A program made the translations under genes and the position numbers. Positions 60,133 through 64,000 of a DNA stretch of 64,000 bases are shown one piece after another; the first letter of the stretch is position 1; every line of letters starts with the position of its first letter. The DNA lies in NCBI GenBank assembly GCA_947304355.1, contig CAMZAX010000007.1, forward strand, positions 1 to 64,000. Direction: 5' to 3'. Source of the stretch: an uncultured Selenomonadales bacterium (lineage in GTDB: Bacteria > Bacillota > Negativicutes > Selenomonadales > Selenomonadaceae). Under the pieces are notes generated by a model, which did no database searches, was not told where the DNA came from, and saw nothing but the letters and a program-made list of their open reading frames with translations.

Positions 60133-61074
60133 ATGACCAAGTACGTTGCCAAAAGAATTTTGATGTCGGTGCTTACGTTGCTGCTGATAACGTTCGTGCT
60201 GTTCGTGCTGATTCGAATCATGCCGGGCAACCCCTTTCCCGTCGAACGCATGACCGCCGATATGATTTTGCAAAAGCGCGCGGAGCTCGGTCTCGACAAG
60301 CCGATTCTTGAACAATTCGTCAACTACATGTCGATGCTTTTGTCGGGGAGCTTTGGGAACGGCACTTCGCTTTACAACGGCGCGCCGATAAAGCCGATAA
60401 TGTTGAAATGCCTGGAGACCTCGTTCCGAATCGGCGTGTTGTCGATTTTGTTCGGGACGGCGGTCGGGCTGACAATCGGAATCACCGCCGCCCTCAATCG
60501 CGGCAAGTTTCTGGACGGGTTGTGCACCGTGGTTTCAATCTTGGGCGTATGCATTCCGTCGTACGTCTTCATGATTTTCCTGCAGTACTTTCTGTCGTAC
60601 AAGATACCGTTGTTCCCGTATTTCTTTGACCCGTCGCAGTTTCTGAACTCGTCGATAATGCCGTCGTTGTCGCTGAGCCTGTTCTCGATTTCGGCTGTGG
60701 CGCGTTTCACACGAAACGAAATGATTGAAGTCATGAACAGCGATTATGTCAAGCTTGCCGAAGCAAAGGGACTTTACGGCTTTGAACTCATGCGGCGACA
60801 CGTCCTGCGAAACGCACTTATACCCGTCGTCACGGTCATTGCGCCGCTCGTCGTTGACTTACTCACGGGCGCGATGGTTATCGAAAAAATTTACGGCATC
60901 AACGGCGTCGGCTCGCTCATGGTCAACGCCATTGCCGGCGACGGCGTCGATTACAACTACGTCCTTGCGTTGGGCATTGTTTTTTCCGCGCTTTATATCG
61001 GCGTCATGCTCGTGCTCGACATCCTCTACGGCATTATCGACCCGCGTATCAGCTTGGCAAAGGAGGCGGGTTGA
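60133..61074 (+). CDS. oppB: Oligopeptide ABC transporter permease OppB
   Basis: The 313-residue membrane protein has six helices and the conserved binding-protein-dependent permease loop EAKGLYGFELMRRHVLRNALIPV. It starts MTKYVAKRILMSVLTLLLITFVLFVLIRIMPGNP, typical of OppB. One base separates it from oppA. Confidence 0.94.
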   Translation: MTKYVAKRILMSVLTLLLITFVLFVLIRIMPGNPFPVERMTADMILQKRAELGLDKPILEQFVNYMSMLLSGSFGNGTSLYNGAPIKPIMLKCLETSFRIGVLSILFGTAVGLTIGITAALNRGKFLDGLCTVVSILGVCIPSYVFMIFLQYFLSYKIPLFPYFFDPSQFLNSSIMPSLSLSLFSISAVARFTRNEMIEVMNSDYVKLAEAKGLYGFELMRRHVLRNALIPVVTVIAPLVVDLLTGAMVIEKIYGINGVGSLMVNAIAGDGVDYNYVLALGIVFSALYIGVMLVLDILYGIIDPRISLAKEAG

Positions 61075-62067
61075 TTGTACACGCCAAAAGACGACGACTT
61101 TGATTTTCTTACGGACAGAGATTTGAGCGTTGACGAAAATTTTGCCGCGCAGGGCTATTGGAAGGGCGTCGCCGTTCACTTCGTCCGTAATCGGCTGGCG
61201 GTCGCGGGTGCGCTGATCGTCTGCTTGGTTATAGTGTTTGCCGTCCTTGCTCCGATTGTCAGTCCGTACAGTTACGACGAGATTGTTTCGATTCAAACGA
61301 CGGACGGTCGGCAAGTCATCGCGAAAAATTTGGAACCGCAGCTCGGCGCGCCCGCGCAAGTCGACGACGCCTCCGCCAACTTCGCGGACAAGACGTTCGT
61401 GTTCGGCACCGACGAATTGGGGCGCGACTTGTGGACACGGACTTGGCAGGGCGCACGCGTCTCGCTGATTATTGCGTTCGTCGCCATCTTTATCGACATG
61501 GTTATCGGCACGAGTTACGGCTTGGTGTCCGGCTACTTCGGCGGACGCGTCGATAACGTCATGCAACGATTCATTGAGATTGAAAGCAGCGTGCCGACTC
61601 TCGTTATCATTTCGATTCTTGCCATCTTCATGGAAAAGGGAATCGGCTTGGTTATCGCCTCGTTGCTTTTGACCGAATGGATTGGTATGAGCAAAATCGC
61701 CCGCGCGGAGTGTCTCAAGCTGAAGGAGCGCGAATACGTCTTGGCGAGCCGAACACTCGGCGCGGGAAGTTTCCATATCATCTTCAAGCAGATTTTGCCG
61801 AACACGATCGGACCGATAATAACGCAAGTCATGTTTTCGATACCCGTCGCCATTTTCACGGAGGCGTTCTTGAGTTTCGTCGGCGTCGGCATTGTCCTGC
61901 CGCAATGTTCGCTGGGCTCGTTGATTGAGGCGGGCTTTAACAACATAACCGTCTTGCCGTATCAAATCTTGCCGCCGATAACGGTGTTGGCGTTGCTTAT
62001 GCTCGGTTTCAATTTGGTTGGCGACGGCTTCCGCGAGGCTTTGGCTCCCAAGCTTGAGGACATGTAA
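61075..62067 (+). CDS. oppC: Oligopeptide ABC transporter permease OppC
   Basis: The 330-residue permease has an N-terminal cytoplasmic tail with DRDLSVDENFAAQGYW, the periplasmic FGTDELGRDLWTRTWQGARVSL motif diagnostic for OppC/DppC, and the ATPase-contact loop ASRTLGAGSFHIIFKQILPNTIGPI. TTG start directly after the oppB stop. Confidence 0.94.
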   Translation: MYTPKDDDFDFLTDRDLSVDENFAAQGYWKGVAVHFVRNRLAVAGALIVCLVIVFAVLAPIVSPYSYDEIVSIQTTDGRQVIAKNLEPQLGAPAQVDDASANFADKTFVFGTDELGRDLWTRTWQGARVSLIIAFVAIFIDMVIGTSYGLVSGYFGGRVDNVMQRFIEIESSVPTLVIISILAIFMEKGIGLVIASLLLTEWIGMSKIARAECLKLKEREYVLASRTLGAGSFHIIFKQILPNTIGPIITQVMFSIPVAIFTEAFLSFVGVGIVLPQCSLGSLIEAGFNNITVLPYQILPPITVLALLMLGFNLVGDGFREALAPKLEDM

Positions 62068-62084
62068 GCCTGCGGGGCAAAAAC

Positions 62085-62096
62085 GAAAACGTTTTC
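62085..62096 (+). promoter_or_regulatory. cre-like palindrome between oppC and oppD
   Basis: The perfect 12-base palindrome GAAAACGTTTTC in the 92-base oppC-oppD gap is close to a CcpA/LacI-family operator. It could give catabolite control of oppDF separately from oppABC. Confidence 0.4.
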
Positions 62097-62159
62097 ATTT
62101 TTAATCGAATGGCGCAGAAAACGGAACACGTATTCCGATTTGAAATGCGAGGTGATTCA

Positions 62160-63221
62160 ATGAACGACACGATTCTTTCCGTCAAAAATCTGGACATAAC
62201 CTTTCGAACGAACGCCGGCAACATCCATGCGATTCGCGGCGTTGCATTTGATTTGCCGCGCGGCAAGACGGTCGCGCTCGTCGGCGAATCGGGTTCGGGC
62301 AAGTCCGTCACCATGAAGGCGGTCACGGGCTTGCTTGACGACAACGCCGTTATCAACAGCGGGCAAGTTCTTTACCGATTGAACGGCGACAAAGTCGTTG
62401 ACCTGCTGACGCTTACAAAAAAAGATTTGCGCCGCGAAATTAACGGGCGACAAATCGCAATGGTTTTTCAAGACCCGATGACAAGCTTGGATCCGACCAT
62501 GACAATCGGCGCGCAGATTACCGAGGCAATGCTCCTGCACAAAAAAATTTCCGCGTCCGAAGCCGCCGATAAAGCCGTCGAGCTGCTGAATCTTGTCGGA
62601 CTGACTGCGCCCGAAAAGCGCGTCAAAAATTACCCGCACCAGTTGTCAGGCGGGCAACGGCAACGCGTCGTCATTGCCATTGCGCTTTCGTGCGAGCCGA
62701 AAGTTTTGATTTGCGACGAGCCGACCACCGCTTTGGACGTGACGATTCAAGCCCGCATCTTGGATTTGATTGACAATCTCCGTGAACGGTTAGGCTTATC
62801 GGTAATTTATATCACGCACGACTTGGGCGTCGTCGCGAAGGTCGCCGATTTCGTCAACGTCATGTATGCGGGCAGGATTGTCGAGACGGGCACCGTTGAA
62901 GAAATTTTTTATGACCCTCGGCATCCGTACACTTGGGGCTTGCTGTCGGCGATGCCGGACTTGGACACTGACGACGAACGACTTTATTCTATACCGGGGT
63001 CGCCGCCCAATCTTTTGCACGAGCCGTCGGGCGACGCCTTCGCCGCACGCAACGAATTCGCAATGAAAATTGACCAACGTGTCGCGCCGCCCATGTTCCA
63101 AATTTCCGAAACGCACTTCGCTGCGACGTGGCTCCTGCACCCGGACGCGCCGAAGGTCGAGTTGCCGCCGGCTTTGCGGGCGCGGCTTGCACGCTCAAGG
63201 AAGGCGGCGAATTTGCAATGA
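62160..63221 (+). CDS. oppD: Oligopeptide ABC transporter ATPase OppD
   Basis: The ~353-residue ATPase has Walker A GESGSGKS, signature [15 protein letters not shown], Walker [13 protein letters not shown] and the C-terminal OppD/DppD extension ([40 protein letters not shown]). ATG 62160 has GCGAGGTGA upstream and is preferred to ATG 62109. Confidence 0.94.
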   Translation: MNDTILSVKNLDITFRTNAGNIHAIRGVAFDLPRGKTVALVGESGSGKSVTMKAVTGLLDDNAVINSGQVLYRLNGDKVVDLLTLTKKDLRREINGRQIAMVFQDPMTSLDPTMTIGAQITEAMLLHKKISASEAADKAVELLNLVGLTAPEKRVKNYPHQLSGGQRQRVVIAIALSCEPKVLICDEPTTALDVTIQARILDLIDNLRERLGLSVIYITHDLGVVAKVADFVNVMYAGRIVETGTVEEIFYDPRHPYTWGLLSAMPDLDTDDERLYSIPGSPPNLLHEPSGDAFAARNEFAMKIDQRVAPPMFQISETHFAATWLLHPDAPKVELPPALRARLARSRKAANLQ

Positions 63222-64000
63222 ACATTCCCTTGCTTAAAGTCGAAGAACTTCAGCAACACTTTAAGGTAAGCCGTAATTTCACGGTCAAAGCCGTCAACGG
63301 CGTTTCGTTTGAAATTCAGCCCGGCGAAACTTTCGGATTGGTCGGCGAGTCGGGCTCCGGCAAGACGACAATCGGACGCAGTATCATTCGGCTTTACCAA
63401 CCGACGGGCGGCGTCGTCGTCTTCAATCAAAAAAAAATTTCGGGCACGCTCCACGAGGCAACGCGACGAATGCTCCGCAAGGAAATGCAAATGATTTTTC
63501 AAGACCCGATGTCGAGTTTGAACCCGCGCAAGAAGATCGGAGATATTATCGGCGAGGGACTTGATATTCACGGATTGTGCAGCGGACGCGCCGAACGTAA
63601 CGAGCTTGTCGGCGACATCTTGAAAAAGGTCGGATTGTCGCCCGCGCACGCCGAACGCTACCCGCATCAATTCTCCGGCGGACAGCGGCAACGGGTCGGT
63701 ATCGCCCGCGCGCTCATCATGAAGCCCAAGCTGGTTATCGCCGACGAATGTATTTCCGCTCTCGACGTTTCAATTCAAGCGCAAATAGTCAATCTCATGA
63801 AGGATATTCAAATGCAGACGCAATGCGCGTACCTTTTTATCGCGCACGATTTAAGCATGGTCAAGTACATTTCGGATCGGGTCGGCGTCCTGCACTTGGG
63901 CTATCTTGTCGAGACAGGTTCGACGCAAGAAATTTTTTCCAACCCGCAACACCCGTACACGCAAGCATTGCTGTCGGCAATCCCAAACCCGAATCCGCGA
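63218..64000 (+). CDS. oppF: Oligopeptide ABC transporter ATPase OppF (3' end outside window)
   Basis: Begins [20 protein letters not shown] with an ATGA overlap to oppD and runs off the window end. Walker A GESGSGKT, signature [15 protein letters not shown] and Walker B LVIADECISALD are visible. OppF is the second ATPase of the complex. Confidence 0.94.
   Translation, partial: MNIPLLKVEELQQHFKVSRNFTVKAVNGVSFEIQPGETFGLVGESGSGKTTIGRSIIRLYQPTGGVVVFNQKKISGTLHEATRRMLRKEMQMIFQDPMSSLNPRKKIGDIIGEGLDIHGLCSGRAERNELVGDILKKVGLSPAHAERYPHQFSGGQRQRVGIARALIMKPKLVIADECISALDVSIQAQIVNLMKDIQMQTQCAYLFIAHDLSMVKYISDRVGVLHLGYLVETGSTQEIFSNPQHPYTQALLSAIPNPNPR

Noticed and set aside
1-64000. tRNA, rRNA and common riboswitches
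   Set aside because: No sequence with the conserved tRNA TTCGA arm plus CCA-end layout, rRNA conserved blocks or T-box motifs was noticed on either strand.

Overview
The window looks like a Gram-negative-type Firmicute, most likely a Negativicutes (Selenomonas/Anaerovibrio-like) chromosome. It combines strong Firmicute-style GGAGG ribosome sites and frequent TTG/GTG starts with outer-membrane genes: lpxB, an MsbA-type lipid flippase, and exbB-exbD-tonB. This placement is inference from gene content; no rRNA or tRNA gene was seen.

Region 1 (1-20 kb) is mostly housekeeping. It holds a sucrose PTS/GH32 pair, rpiB-thyX, serC, a radical-SAM/DUF2344 fusion, a BaiN-like flavoprotein, rluB, two paralogous double-glycine leader peptides, a metallophosphoesterase, folD, lpxB-msbA, a secreted proline-rich repeat protein, a sugar-phosphate transferase, exbBD-tonB and a decayed MATE transporter.

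Region 2 (20.2-38.6 kb) is a complete CRISPR type III-D island. A minus-strand block holds cas2-cas1, a leader, an array (11 intact 37-nt repeats plus one degenerate repeat), a terminator, a small Rossmann-like Csx protein and a CARF-HEPN ribonuclease. The plus-strand effector operon holds an HD-less Cas10 with GGDD, a Cas7-like RAMP, Csx10, a double RAMP, Csx19, a long TIGR03986-like RAMP and Cas6. A second CARF-HEPN gene and two WYL regulators sit at the left edge. The most unusual element is a pair of related micro-ORF cassettes (24.05-24.35 kb and 29.0-29.9 kb). Each has a similar promoter-like element, a string of 8-35-codon ORFs with strong Shine-Dalgarno sites, a closing K/D-rich micro-ORF whose TAG abuts the terminator, and the same terminator hairpin. 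One cassette is divergent from the WYL operon, the other from cas2-cas1 and directly before the cas10 promoter.

Region 3 (38.6-49.0 kb) is a six-gene minus-strand defence operon resembling BREX type 4 (PglZ, large P-loop ATPase, PAPS-reductase-like protein with Fe-S cysteines). It has three unrecognised partners and no methylase or BrxL in the window.

Region 4 (49-58 kb) carries signalling genes in which orphan solute-binding proteins are paired with a chemoreceptor and with a diguanylate cyclase. It also has a possible IS605-type end remnant, a JAMM-domain protein and a class-C-type serine hydrolase. Region 5 (57.9-64 kb) is an M15 peptidase followed by an oppABCDF peptide transport operon running off the window end.
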